Positions 17,359 through 26,794 of a stretch of 64,000 nucleotides of DNA are shown piece after piece. Below the pieces are notes generated by a model. It was given only the letters and a program-made list of their open reading frames with translations, searched no databases and had not been told where the DNA came from. Source of the stretch: Nitrosopumilus cobalaminigenes (lineage in GTDB: Archaea > Thermoproteota > Nitrososphaeria > Nitrososphaerales > Nitrosopumilaceae); contig NZ_CP026993.1 in the NCBI RefSeq assembly GCF_013407145.1, positions 248,001 to 312,000 on the forward strand, written 5' to 3'. The position numbers and the translations under genes were made by a program. Each line of letters starts with the position of its first letter. Position 1 is the first letter of the stretch.

Positions 17359-18657
17359 ATGTCCGTCATTGCACCAAATTTCAAACTAAGTGAGTTTATC
17401 AAATCATTACTTGATAATATTTTTTGGATTATCTTCCTTGTAGTTTTAATTGGTCTTCCAGCAATTATGATGATTCTATTTGTAATTGAAATGCCAGTAA
17501 TTGATGGAGAATTACTTACACCGTTCCTTGCATTTACTTGGATGGCTGATCCTACACGTATTCTTCCAGTTGTTCAAGCATTCATGGCAACTGATATTTT
17601 TAGAGTTATGGCATTTCCAGGATTTGGATTTGCTGCATTAATCGCTGCTGGTACTATCTTTATTGAAAGAAAGATGCTTGCAAAATTACAATTAAGAGTT
17701 GGACCTTTCTACTGTGGAAAGTTTGAAGGTATTTTACAATTAATGGGAGATGGCTTAAAATTAATCTCAAAAGAAATTATTATTCCAGCAAAAGCTGACA
17801 AACCTATTTTCTGGGCAGCACCTGTATTGTTTGTTGCAACTGCAGCAGCATTTGTTGCGTTTATCCCTGTAGCACCTGGTTGGGTTGTTGCAGATGTAGA
17901 AATGGGATTACTTGGTGTCTTTGCAGTAATTGGATTTTTCCCAATCGTTACAATTCTTTCAGCATGGTCTGCAAACAGTAAATTCCCATTCATTGGTGGT
18001 ATCAGAGCATTATTCCAAATGGTCTCATTTGAAATTCCATTAATTTTGTCTTTGTTGGGTGCTGTAATGTTAACTGGTTCTCTTAATTTATCTGAAATTG
18101 CAGCTAGTCAATCCAGTTTCCCATGGATTGTATTTTTGCCAATTGGTGCAATAGTATTTTTCATTACTATGTTAGCTGAATTAGAAAGAATTCCATTTGA
18201 TCTTCCAGAGGCAGAAAGTGAAATTGTAGCTGGATGGCTAACTGAATTATCTGGAATGATGTATGGTCTTGTTCAATTAGGAACTTATCTCAAACTTTAT
18301 GCGTTTGCAGGATTGTTTGTTGTTATTTTCCTTGGTGGATGGAATGGCCCAATGGTTGTACCTCCATTCCCAGAAGAATTACTTACGGGAGTTGAAATGG
18401 GCCCTGTGGTAGTTGGACCTTTCCCTGGATTGCCATTATTTGATCAAGAAATGCTTAATGGCGCACTATGGTTTGTATTGAAAACTGTCGCTGTCATATT
18501 CTTCATATTGTTACCTAGAGGTGTATTCCCAAGAATTAGAGTTGACATGTTATTGAATCTTGGATGGACCAAATTAATTGGACTAGCTTTCGTTAACATC
18601 TTTATTGCACTTGGCCTGCTTTACGCTGGAGTGCTAGGACCAGGAGGATTACAATAA
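17359..18657 (+). CDS. nuoH: Complex I subunit NuoH
   Basis: 432 aa, about nine predicted membrane helices. Conserved E-R-K-M near residue 97, L-R-V-G-P near 104 and E-x-E-R-I-P-F-D-L-P-E-A-E-S-E near 274-288 form the quinone channel loop of NuoH/ND1. It is longer than the usual 320-340 aa, with an extra N-terminal helix region (residues about 15-80) and an inserted loop near 330-360. It directly abuts nuoD and overlaps nuoI by one base. Confidence 0.94.
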   Translation: MSVIAPNFKLSEFIKSLLDNIFWIIFLVVLIGLPAIMMILFVIEMPVIDGELLTPFLAFTWMADPTRILPVVQAFMATDIFRVMAFPGFGFAALIAAGTIFIERKMLAKLQLRVGPFYCGKFEGILQLMGDGLKLISKEIIIPAKADKPIFWAAPVLFVATAAAFVAFIPVAPGWVVADVEMGLLGVFAVIGFFPIVTILSAWSANSKFPFIGGIRALFQMVSFEIPLILSLLGAVMLTGSLNLSEIAASQSSFPWIVFLPIGAIVFFITMLAELERIPFDLPEAESEIVAGWLTELSGMMYGLVQLGTYLKLYAFAGLFVVIFLGGWNGPMVVPPFPEELLTGVEMGPVVVGPFPGLPLFDQEMLNGALWFVLKTVAVIFFILLPRGVFPRIRVDMLLNLGWTKLIGLAFVNIFIALGLLYAGVLGPGGLQ

Positions 18658-19154
18658 TGGGAACTGCAACTGGAATTATTCGTGCACTTAACTCTGGAAT
18701 TAAACATATTGCTACTAAACGATTTACCCTTCGATATCCTGAAGAAAAATTAAAGTTTGTAGGTGATGGGTATCAATTTGATCCATCCACTGGTGTTGGT
18801 ATTGCTGGATTAAAAGGACGCCATATGCTATTCCATGATCACTGTACTGGTTGCCAATTATGTTCAATTGCATGTGAAGGAGTTGCAGAAGCAATTGCAA
18901 TGGTAAAGGTTCCAGAAGAACAAAAACAAAATAAAAAATCAATTATGCCACAAATCGATTATGGAAAATGTGTTTTTTGTGGTCTTTGTGTTGATGCATG
19001 TCCATTTTATGCACTTTACATGACAAATGATTATGAATTATCTTCCTTTTCAAAAGAAGGTCTGATTTACACTCCTGCGCAACTACAGGTAAAACCATAT
19101 GTTGCACAGGATAGTGAAATCCAAATATCTGATAGAGGTGCAACACATGGCTGA
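18657..19154 (+). CDS. nuoI: Complex I subunit NuoI (2x[4Fe-4S] ferredoxin)
   Basis: 165 aa. Two ferredoxin motifs bind N6a and N6b: C63-x2-C66-x2-C69-x3-C73 and C105-x2-C108-x2-C111-x3-C115-P. The first motif ends C-E-G instead of the usual C-P. The N-terminal 20 residues form an amphipathic segment for membrane contact. As NuoE, F and G are not in this operon, NuoI is probably where an external donor such as ferredoxin enters. Overlaps nuoJ by 8 bp. Confidence 0.94.
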   Translation: MGTATGIIRALNSGIKHIATKRFTLRYPEEKLKFVGDGYQFDPSTGVGIAGLKGRHMLFHDHCTGCQLCSIACEGVAEAIAMVKVPEEQKQNKKSIMPQIDYGKCVFCGLCVDACPFYALYMTNDYELSSFSKEGLIYTPAQLQVKPYVAQDSEIQISDRGATHG

Positions 19155-19659
19155 TGCTGCGTTTCTTGCACTAGCAGTAATTACAATTGGTTCTGCAATT
19201 GCAGCACTTGAAATGAGATCATTGATTTATGGTTCTATTGCTTTGATGGGAACTTTGGGTGGTGTTGCCGGATTCTTTTTCCTACTTGATGCTCCATTTG
19301 TTGCATTATTCCAAATAGCAGTTTATGTTGGCTCTATCGCTGTTTTGATTTTGTTTACTGTAATGTTAGTAAAGAGAGAATTAATCTTCAAAAAAATTGA
19401 AGACAAACGTAGAAAATTTGCAGGCATTGGTTTGATGCTTATTATTATGATTTCATTAGGTGCAGTGTTCTTAGATTCTGGTATCAAAACAATAACTACT
19501 GATGAACCTGCTGCTGACTTTAAAGACATAGGTGTTGACTTTGTAACCTATTATTGGCCTGCATTAATTCTGATGGGATTACTTTTAGCAGGTTCTGTTA
19601 CTGGAGCATTAGTTTTAGCCAAACGTGAGGATGTGGAGAATGACCAACGAGCTAATTGA
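19147..19659 (+). CDS. nuoJ: Complex I subunit NuoJ
   Basis: 170 aa with about five predicted membrane helices and the conserved third-helix segment A-V-Y-V-G-S-I-A-V-L-I-L-F near residues 58-70, matching NuoJ/ND6. The ATG at 19147 inside the nuoI end is preferred over an in-frame upstream start at 19099. It overlaps nuoK by 20 bp. Confidence 0.9.
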   Translation: MADAAFLALAVITIGSAIAALEMRSLIYGSIALMGTLGGVAGFFFLLDAPFVALFQIAVYVGSIAVLILFTVMLVKRELIFKKIEDKRRKFAGIGLMLIIMISLGAVFLDSGIKTITTDEPAADFKDIGVDFVTYYWPALILMGLLLAGSVTGALVLAKREDVENDQRAN

Positions 19660-19945
19660 TTTTACTTTAGTATCTGTTGCCTTACTCGGCATAGGAATCT
19701 ATGGCCTTGCAGTAAAACGTAATTTTATCCGAATGTTGTTTGCAGTTGAAATTATTATCAATGCAGCAAACTTGAACATTGTTGCTTTTGGCAGATTCTT
19801 ACCTCATAGTGGTGGCCAAACTATGGCATTGTTCTCCATAGCTATTGCGGCAGCAGAAGTTGCAGTTGGTTTATCATTAATCATTGTCGCTTACCGTATG
19901 TATCAGAATGTCGATATTGCAGACTTTAGGAGCTTGAAGGGATAA
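19640..19945 (+). CDS. nuoK: Complex I subunit NuoK
   Basis: 101 aa, three predicted membrane helices. E-I-I-I-N-A-A-N-L near residues 36-44 and A-A-A-E-V-A-V-G near 72-79 carry the two conserved membrane glutamates used in proton transfer by NuoK/ND4L. The ATG at 19640 lies inside the nuoJ end; an upstream start at 19625 is also open but less likely. The stop overlaps the nuoM ATG by one base. Confidence 0.92.
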   Translation: MTNELIDFTLVSVALLGIGIYGLAVKRNFIRMLFAVEIIINAANLNIVAFGRFLPHSGGQTMALFSIAIAAAEVAVGLSLIIVAYRMYQNVDIADFRSLKG

Positions 19946-21498
19946 TGGAATACGCATTATTACAGGCAGTTTTCTTACCACTACTCTTGTCTCCGGTAGC
20001 TTACATTATTGGAAGAAAAGTAGGACCAACTCCTGCAATGTGGTTTACATTTGCAATTCTATTGTATACTACAATACTTGTAATCAATGCAGCCCTATCT
20101 GGTACCGTAGAGGAACACTATCCATGGACTGAACAGTTCGGTGAATTTGGTCTCTTGTTAGATGGATTGGCATCACCATTTGCAATAATGATTTATGTTT
20201 TGTCTACCATATTGGCAATTTACTCAAAACCATACATGATTCATAAATTCCATGAGCAGTTTGAAGAAGAACAGAAAATCAACACATCAAGTGGTGGTCA
20301 ATCATCTGTCATCGAATCATCATCCCTTACGAATTATGTTAATGCAAAATCTGGACTTTACTTTGCACTATACCTTGTCTTTGCAATGGGTATGCTTGGT
20401 ACAGTTCTTTCAACTAATCTAATTGAATTTTACATCTTCTTTGAAGTAATGCTAATTCCTGGTTTCTTTTTGGTAGCACTTTGGGGTGATGGTCCTAGAA
20501 GAAAAATTGGTTTAATGTTCTTGTTCTGGACTCATGCAGGTGCAGTAGTTTTACTATTGGGCTTTTTGATGATTGGACTCACACTTGGAAGCTTTGACTT
20601 TGCAGATATCAGAGAATCTGAAATTCCTCCAGATATTGCAATGTATTCTGCAGTTGCAATTGCAATTGGACTTGGAGTTAAACTGGCAGTCTTTATGTTC
20701 CATGTTTGGCTACCCTACGTTCACGGTTCAGCACCCACACCAATCAGTGCGCTGTTATCTCCTGCCATGATCGGAATTGGTGCTTATGGTGTTTTCAGAT
20801 TAATTGTAGAATTCTTACCATTGACATTTGCAGAACTATCAATTTGGTTACACATCTGGGGTCTTGTTACTATGATTTATGGTGGTGCAATGGCTTTGAT
20901 GCAAGATGATCTAAAACGTTTGCTTGCTTATTCTAGTATTAGTCAGATGGGTTACATCCTGTTTGGTATTGGTTCGATATCTGTACTTGGTCTTGCCGGT
21001 GCAGAAATGATGTATGTAACACACGCAATTGGAAAAGGCATTCTGTTTATGATGGCTGGAATTATTATTGTTAAAGTAGGAACTAGAAGCATTTCAAAAT
21101 TAGGTGGATTGGCAGGAAAGATGCCAATCACTGCAGTATGTGCGGTAATTGGTGCATTAACAATCATGGGAGTTCCACCAACAGGTGGTTTCATGGGCGA
21201 ATGGCCTCTATTCTTTGGTGCTTTAGAGACTGCTATTGAAGAAGGTTCCACTGTTAGAGCAGTAACATTTGGTTTGGGTCTTGTTGCAACTGCACTTACA
21301 ATGTCATACATGCTTTGGATGCTAAAACGTGTATTCTTTGGAAAAACTCCTGAACATCTTGAAAAAGTGAAGGAAGGAAGTTGGTACATGACAGCACCAA
21401 TGATGGTTTTAGCAGGATTCTCAATTGTAGTTGGTATTTATCCAGATATTTTCTTGAAGACAATAATTCCGTACATGAGTGGAGTGTTGGGAGTATAG
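19945..21498 (+). CDS. nuoM: Complex I antiporter-like subunit NuoM
   Basis: 517 aa, about fourteen membrane helices. The conserved Glu in F-Y-I-F-F-E-V-M-L-I-P near residues 162-172, the lysine in K-L-A-V-F-M-F-H-V-W-L-P near 248-259, and L-K-R-L-L-A-Y-S-S-I-S-Q-M-G near 320-333 identify a NuoM/ND4-type proton channel. A hydrophilic insert rich in Glu/Gln/Ser lies around residues 105-130. Confidence 0.94.
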   Translation: MEYALLQAVFLPLLLSPVAYIIGRKVGPTPAMWFTFAILLYTTILVINAALSGTVEEHYPWTEQFGEFGLLLDGLASPFAIMIYVLSTILAIYSKPYMIHKFHEQFEEEQKINTSSGGQSSVIESSSLTNYVNAKSGLYFALYLVFAMGMLGTVLSTNLIEFYIFFEVMLIPGFFLVALWGDGPRRKIGLMFLFWTHAGAVVLLLGFLMIGLTLGSFDFADIRESEIPPDIAMYSAVAIAIGLGVKLAVFMFHVWLPYVHGSAPTPISALLSPAMIGIGAYGVFRLIVEFLPLTFAELSIWLHIWGLVTMIYGGAMALMQDDLKRLLAYSSISQMGYILFGIGSISVLGLAGAEMMYVTHAIGKGILFMMAGIIIVKVGTRSISKLGGLAGKMPITAVCAVIGALTIMGVPPTGGFMGEWPLFFGALETAIEEGSTVRAVTFGLGLVATALTMSYMLWMLKRVFFGKTPEHLEKVKEGSWYMTAPMMVLAGFSIVVGIYPDIFLKTIIPYMSGVLGV

Positions 21499-21501
21499 AT
21501 T

Positions 21502-23580
21502 ATGGCAACTGAAGCTTTTGGATTACCATTTGAAGTTGGAACACTTAGTGCATGGTTAGTTTGGATTTTACCATTTGCCGCTGCAATGATTATTCCTGGT
21601 GTTGGAAAATTATCAAAACATGCAACTGGATATGTTGCAGTTGCTTTTGCTTTAATGAGTGCATTATCTGCTGCCACAATGATTCCTGTAGCTTTGGAAG
21701 CACACGAAATGCATCATCAAATTATGTGGATAGAAGCACTTGGTCTTAAAGGCGGTGTTTTAGCAGATCCTCTTTCAATTATAATGGCAAATGTAGTCGG
21801 TTGGATTTCCTTCTTGATTATGATTTACAGTACTGGTTACATGAAAGGTGACAAAGACATTACAAGATTCTGGTTCTGGATGATGTTCTTTATTGGTTCA
21901 ATGCAATTAATTGTATTATCTGACAACTTGTTACAAGTATTCTTTGGATGGGAAGGTGTCGGACTTGCATCTTATGCTTTGATCAGCTTTTGGTATCGTG
22001 ATAAAAAGAAAGATCATGTTGGTGTTGAAGGTAGAACTGTTCTTGGTATGTTAGATTACTATGCACCAACACATGCCGGTATGAAGGCATTCATCATGAC
22101 CAAAGTCGGTGATGTGATGATGATTGCAGGTATGCTTTTGATATTCTTGTATGCAGGTACATTTGGATTTAAAGAACTGATGGATTCTACTGATTGGGCA
22201 ATTGCAATGCAAGCTGAGGGACTATTAGTTCCTGCATTCGTTTTGCTATTTGGTGGTGCTATCGGAAAGTCAGCCCAATTCCCACTAAACGAATGGTTGT
22301 TAGAAGCAATGACTGGTCCTACCGCAGTTTCTGCATTGATTCACGCAGCAACAATGGTAAAAGCAGGTGTCTTCTTGGTAGCAAGAATTGGTCCACTTGT
22401 GTTTGCATTAGGTGCTGCTGGAATTATGGCAGACCAGTTCTTTGAAATTATTGCTTGGGTTGGTGCAATTACTGCATTATTACTTGCAACACAAGGTATG
22501 GTTAATCCTGAAATTAAGAAAGTTCTTGCATATTCTACTGGTTCTCAAATTGGTTACATGATGATGGCATTAGGTGTTGCAGGATTATCTCACCAATATG
22601 TTGATGGTTACACTGCAGGATTCTTCCATTTAATTTCTCACGCAATGTTCAAGGCTTCATTATTCATGGCAGCAGGTTCTCTGTTGCATATTGTTGGTTC
22701 TAGATTTATGACCGATATGGGAGGTTTGAGAAAACAGATGAAGAAAACTTATGCATTCATGTGGGCTGCAGGTCTTGGCTTGATGGGTGCACCATTTATC
22801 ACAACAGGTTTCTGGAGTAAGGATGCAATCTTTGCCGCAGTTTATACCTCTGGAAACGAATGGGCAATGCCACTTTACATCATCGCTGTACTAACTGCCG
22901 TTATCACTGCATTTTACACAACAAGAATGATTGGAATGGTCTTCTTTGGAAAGAAGAGCAAACATATCGAAAAGATGGAGGAAGAAGGACATCATATTCA
23001 TGAAGCATCATTATCAATGTGGATTCCATATGGAATTCTTGCAGTACTTACTATTGGAATTGGACTTATTGGATTATCTACAGAACAAGGACTACATCAT
23101 TTGTTTGAAGAATATCTTGAACACTCCTTTGGAATTCATTCTTCACATGCAGCAGATGAAGCATCAATCTTACCTGAATTCTTACAAGGACTTAATCCAG
23201 TTGCACTTGGTTCATCATTAGTAGCATTTGCTACAGGAATAGGACTAGGTTACATATTCTACATTGGAAGATGGGTTGATCCAATCAAGTTTGTTAATTC
23301 AAATATTTTCTTTTACTCTCTTCATAAACTCATCTTAAACAGATGGTACCTAAACGCAATAATCTACTGGTGCTTTGTAGTAGCCCCACTATGGTTGGCA
23401 AGAGGTGTATTCCGATACTTTGAAAAGACCGCTATCGATTACGGTATGAATGCTGGAGTCCAAAAAGCAGTTGGATGGAGTGCTAAAGTTGTACAAGGAA
23501 CTCAAACCGGTGTCTCACAATCTTATCTATTCGTATTTGGAGCAGGATTACTATTCGTAGTCTTGATATTGTTGATATAG
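21502..23580 (+). CDS. nuoL: Complex I antiporter-like subunit NuoL
   Basis: 692 aa, about sixteen membrane helices. V-F-F-G-W-E-G-V-G-L-A-S-Y near residues 147-159, P-L-N-E-W-L-L-E-A-M-T-G-P-T-A-V near 262-277 and K-K-V-L-A-Y-S-T-G-S-Q-I-G near 338-350 are the NuoL/ND5 signatures. The long C-terminal part fits the lateral helix of this subunit. Spacing to nuoM is 3 bp; M precedes L, an order seen in archaeal operons. Confidence 0.94.
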   Translation: MATEAFGLPFEVGTLSAWLVWILPFAAAMIIPGVGKLSKHATGYVAVAFALMSALSAATMIPVALEAHEMHHQIMWIEALGLKGGVLADPLSIIMANVVGWISFLIMIYSTGYMKGDKDITRFWFWMMFFIGSMQLIVLSDNLLQVFFGWEGVGLASYALISFWYRDKKKDHVGVEGRTVLGMLDYYAPTHAGMKAFIMTKVGDVMMIAGMLLIFLYAGTFGFKELMDSTDWAIAMQAEGLLVPAFVLLFGGAIGKSAQFPLNEWLLEAMTGPTAVSALIHAATMVKAGVFLVARIGPLVFALGAAGIMADQFFEIIAWVGAITALLLATQGMVNPEIKKVLAYSTGSQIGYMMMALGVAGLSHQYVDGYTAGFFHLISHAMFKASLFMAAGSLLHIVGSRFMTDMGGLRKQMKKTYAFMWAAGLGLMGAPFITTGFWSKDAIFAAVYTSGNEWAMPLYIIAVLTAVITAFYTTRMIGMVFFGKKSKHIEKMEEEGHHIHEASLSMWIPYGILAVLTIGIGLIGLSTEQGLHHLFEEYLEHSFGIHSSHAADEASILPEFLQGLNPVALGSSLVAFATGIGLGYIFYIGRWVDPIKFVNSNIFFYSLHKLILNRWYLNAIIYWCFVVAPLWLARGVFRYFEKTAIDYGMNAGVQKAVGWSAKVVQGTQTGVSQSYLFVFGAGLLFVVLILLI

Positions 23581-23593
23581 GAGAAATGATGAA

Positions 23594-25078
23594 ATGTTAG
23601 AAATTAGTTCAACTCCATTGGTATTAATTGCAATTTTGGGAACGGTTGGAATTTTACTTCCAATCATTAGCATAGCAAGAAAAGAACAAGGATCAAATTC
23701 ATTTTATGCAGTCATTGCATTTGCAGCATTAATTGTATCCATGGGATATGTTGGATACCAATTTTATACCGAAAACATTGCTTCTTCTGCATTATTTTCT
23801 GAAGACGTAATTGTTGATGATGCATTTGGTGGATTCTTTGCAATTGCAATGCTTATTGTCGCTATTTTCACAACTGTAGGCTCTTTCAATTATATGCGAA
23901 AGCATAACTCTCCTGCTGTTTACTATTCACTAATTTTACTTGCCACTATTGGTATGGTGCTAGTTGCCTATTCTACTGATTTGATTATGTTATTTGTTGC
24001 ATGGGAACTCATGAGTATTCCAACTTACATTTTGGTCGGATACATGAAAAAGAACCCAAGTTCAAATGAAGCCGCTCTAAAATACTTCCTCTTTGGTGCA
24101 CTATCTTCTGCAATAATTGTTTACGGAATTTCAATCTCTTATGGATTAACAGGTTCTACAAATATTGGAGAAGTCATACAAGGTTATTCAACACTTGATC
24201 CTTCTATGTTGCCACTTGCATTACTTTCAGTTGGAATGTTTATTGCAGGATTTGGATTTAAAATGGGACTTGTTCCATTCCATCAATGGTTACCTGATAC
24301 TTATGAGGGAGCTCCGCCTGCAATCACCGCACTATTAGCTGCTGCAACAAAGAAAGCAGGATTTGCAGCAACAATTAGAATTGTAGTTCTTGGAATGGTA
24401 GTTCTAAATCTTGATTGGACGTTGGCACTTGGAATTATTGCAGTTATGACCATGACGATAGGAAATGTTGCGGCAATTATGCAAAAGAACATTTCAAGAA
24501 TGTTGGCATATTCTAGTATAGCCCATGCAGGATACATTTTGATTGGACTTGCAGTAGCACCACATAGTTCTCTAGGATTACAAGGTTCTTTGTATCAAAT
24601 TATGAATCACGCAGTCATGAAAGGTGCTGCCTTTATTGCAATTACAGGAATTGTAACCACTCTTGCAGTCACTCACATTGACAAATTAAAAGGACTTGGA
24701 AGAAGAATGCCAATTACTGCTTTAGGTTTAGTTATTGCTCTATTTGCACTCGCTGGAGTTCCACCACTTTCTGGATTCTGGAGTAAATTGATGTTATTTG
24801 GCAGTGCATTAGATGCATCTTCTGCATTATGGTGGGCACCATGGCTTGCAATTGCTGGTGTCCTTAACAGTGCATTATCTCTTGCATACTATGGTTGGAT
24901 TACAAGAAAGATGTACTTTGAAGGAGAAACCGAAAAGAGGATTGCAGAACCAAAATCTATTATCGCTGTAATGATCTTCTCGACAATCTTCTTGGTAGGA
25001 TTTGGTGTTTATCCAGAACCACTACTAAAGTTTGTAGAGTTTGCAACACCAGTAATTAGTTTAGGACTTATGCCTTAA
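23594..25078 (+). CDS. nuoN: Complex I antiporter-like subunit NuoN
   Basis: 494 aa, about fourteen membrane helices. W-E-L-M-S-I-P-T-Y near residues 137-145 holds the key Glu; V-P-F-H-Q-W-L-P-D-T-Y-E-G-A-P near 227-241 and R-M-L-A-Y-S-S-I-A-H-A-G-Y near 300-312 match NuoN/ND2. Last gene of the operon, 13 bp after nuoL. Its 3' end overlaps the convergent prenyl synthase gene by 11 bp. Confidence 0.94.
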   Translation: MLEISSTPLVLIAILGTVGILLPIISIARKEQGSNSFYAVIAFAALIVSMGYVGYQFYTENIASSALFSEDVIVDDAFGGFFAIAMLIVAIFTTVGSFNYMRKHNSPAVYYSLILLATIGMVLVAYSTDLIMLFVAWELMSIPTYILVGYMKKNPSSNEAALKYFLFGALSSAIIVYGISISYGLTGSTNIGEVIQGYSTLDPSMLPLALLSVGMFIAGFGFKMGLVPFHQWLPDTYEGAPPAITALLAAATKKAGFAATIRIVVLGMVVLNLDWTLALGIIAVMTMTIGNVAAIMQKNISRMLAYSSIAHAGYILIGLAVAPHSSLGLQGSLYQIMNHAVMKGAAFIAITGIVTTLAVTHIDKLKGLGRRMPITALGLVIALFALAGVPPLSGFWSKLMLFGSALDASSALWWAPWLAIAGVLNSALSLAYYGWITRKMYFEGETEKRIAEPKSIIAVMIFSTIFLVGFGVYPEPLLKFVEFATPVISLGLMP

Positions 25079-25934
25079 ACGAAGTAAATTTAATTAAATT
25101 ATCTAGATTTATCTTTGCATCACTGTCTGGCACTTTTCTTAAACTAGATCTAGCTTTTTCTGAATATTCTTTTAGTAATTCTTCCATTTTGTTAAAAACA
25201 TCTCTAGGATCAGAACTTTTCTTAATTAACAAATTGAATAGCTTATCTTCATTTTTCCAATCTAACAAATCATCTCTGATTTGGTATGCAATCCCAAGAT
25301 TAATTCCATATTCGGATAATGCCTCAATTTGTTCTTCGCTCCCATTTGCAATTATCGCACCTGTTCTAGCTGCAACTTGAAATGCAGTAGCTGTTTTGTA
25401 TTCAATTACTTTTAGATAATCATCAAATGTAACATCTTCACTAGTTTCTAATCTGCCTTCAATCATTTCTCCTTCACTCATGAGCATTGCAGTTGTAGCC
25501 AAATCTTTTGTTATTCTAGCATTGTCTAATCTAGATGATATTGCAAGAATCAACCCCAAAACAAAATCCCCTGTTAACACACTTGTATTGTATCCGTATT
25601 TTACATGAAATGGTTCTTTTTGTCTTCTCATGGTTTCTTCATCAATAATATCATCGTGGATAATTGATTCCATGTGGAGAAATTCAACAGCACATGATGC
25701 AGATAATACATTTTCATCAATTTTACCCACACTCTCAGCTGCTAAATTCAAAATAATAGGTCTAATTCGCTTCCCACCTTCAAGGGAATATTTTAGAGGT
25801 TCAATAAATTCAGATTCAGAATAAATTGCAAGTTCATTGTCCAACGCCTGATCTATTCGTTGAATGTACTTTCCATAGGTTTCAAGCAGAGGATTAATCT
25901 CGATATTTTTCCTGTCCAAGATGGGCCTGATCAA
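25068..25934 (-). CDS. Polyprenyl diphosphate synthase (first of two)
   Basis: 288 aa from the TTG at 25934. Both Asp-rich motifs of trans-prenyl synthases are present: H-D-D-I-I-D-E-E (first) and R-D-D-L-L-D-W-K (second). G-G-K-R-I-R-P near residue 40 binds isopentenyl diphosphate. It probably makes geranylgeranyl or a longer diphosphate for membrane lipids or quinone tails. The frame is open to 26087, but that extension runs through tRNA-Glu and cannot be the start; TTG at 25934 or 25919 are the candidates. The tRNA lies only 27 bp upstream, so the two may share a transcript. The second motif lacks the usual G-D after it, suggesting a subfamily different from the copy at 46574. Confidence 0.85.
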   Translation of the reverse strand: MIRPILDRKNIEINPLLETYGKYIQRIDQALDNELAIYSESEFIEPLKYSLEGGKRIRPIILNLAAESVGKIDENVLSASCAVEFLHMESIIHDDIIDEETMRRQKEPFHVKYGYNTSVLTGDFVLGLILAISSRLDNARITKDLATTAMLMSEGEMIEGRLETSEDVTFDDYLKVIEYKTATAFQVAARTGAIIANGSEEQIEALSEYGINLGIAYQIRDDLLDWKNEDKLFNLLIKKSSDPRDVFNKMEELLKEYSEKARSSLRKVPDSDAKINLDNLIKFTSFKA

Positions 25935-25961
25935 AAAACTTTCCCATAAGTAAATAAATCT

Positions 25962-26040
25962 TGGTGCTCCAGCCGGGATTTGAACCCGGGATCTTTGCCT
26001 TGAAAGGGCAAAATGCTTGACCGGTCTACACCACTGGAAC
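25962..26040 (-). tRNA. tRNA-Glu (TTC), CCA encoded
   Basis: Read on the minus strand, acceptor GTTCCAG/CTGGAGC encloses normal arms. The anticodon stem TTGCC/GGCAA has the loop CTTTCAA, anticodon TTC. The T arm is CCGGG-TTCAAAT-CCCGG. Discriminator A is followed by encoded CCA (25962-25964 in plus coordinates). No intron. It is the immediate 5' neighbour of the prenyl synthase on the same strand and diverges from the CADD-like gene. Confidence 0.93.
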
Positions 26041-26120
26041 CCATGAAAATTCTGCATTATCATCATAAAATCTTTTGTAAACCACAAAGATTTTTTTATT
26101 GGCAGTATTGGAGATGAATC

Positions 26121-26753
26121 ATGAATATTATACAGAAAATTGATGAAATGATTGAAGAAAGAAGTTTACTAAAACATCCGTTTTACCAAATGTGGTCTGA
26201 TGGAAAATTAACACAGGAATCTCTTGCAGGTTATTCAAAAGAATATTTTCAACTTGTAAAATCTGTTCCTTCTTTCATGACTCCAATTATTGCAAAGTCT
26301 CCAGAGTCAGTAGTTGGTGAATTAGTTGAAAACCAACAAGAAGAATCTGATCATATTAAACCATGGATTGCTTTTGCTGGAGAACTAGGAATTCCTGAAG
26401 ATGAATTAATTTCATATTCTGGAACAGCTAAAACACAAAAAGCTGTATCTGATTTGAATCAACTAATGGATACTTTTGATGGAGGGGCATGTGCAATGTA
26501 TGCCTTTGAAAAAGAAATTCCTAAAATCAGTCAAACAAAACTTGATGGATTGGCTGAATTCTATGGAATGACAAGTAATGAAGCTACAGAATATTTCAAA
26601 CTTCATACTGAAGCTGACATTAGACATGCTGCATCCTGGAGAAATATCCTTGAAAAATCCTCCGTTGACTCTAGCAACTTAATTGAAATTGCAGACAAAT
26701 CAATTTCAGCACAAAATTTGTTGCTTGATAGTTGTTACAAAGAATACTGTTAA
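26121..26753 (+). CDS. Haem-oxygenase-fold metalloenzyme, TenA/PqqC/CADD-like
   Basis: 210 aa, all helical. A candidate metal set can be read: E70 or E74 with H78, E130, then H162-x3-D166-x2-H169. From memory of the chlamydial CADD protein, the H-x3-D-x2-H spacing and the 32-residue distance back to a Glu match it, and its reactive Lys aligns with K140. CADD makes p-aminobenzoate for folate by consuming its own Tyr and Lys. A similar role here, in an organism that lacks many standard pABA genes, is inference; a TenA thiamin-salvage role is the main alternative, but TenA usually has a catalytic Cys in place of the metal site. ATG at 26121, TATA-like ttttttatt about 27 bp upstream. Confidence 0.8.
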   Translation: MNIIQKIDEMIEERSLLKHPFYQMWSDGKLTQESLAGYSKEYFQLVKSVPSFMTPIIAKSPESVVGELVENQQEESDHIKPWIAFAGELGIPEDELISYSGTAKTQKAVSDLNQLMDTFDGGACAMYAFEKEIPKISQTKLDGLAEFYGMTSNEATEYFKLHTEADIRHAASWRNILEKSSVDSSNLIEIADKSISAQNLLLDSCYKEYC

Positions 26754-26794
26754 TCTCATAACATTTTATACCTGAGAAAAAATTCCTTTGCTTA

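Noticed and set aside
20952-21389. 145-aa minus-strand ORF inside nuoM
   Set aside because: NuoM is certain on the other strand; the ORF is Pro/Ile/Ala-rich antisense translation without family features.
25935-26087. Longer prenyl synthase starting at 26087
   Set aside because: The extension is the translation of the tRNA-Glu gene.
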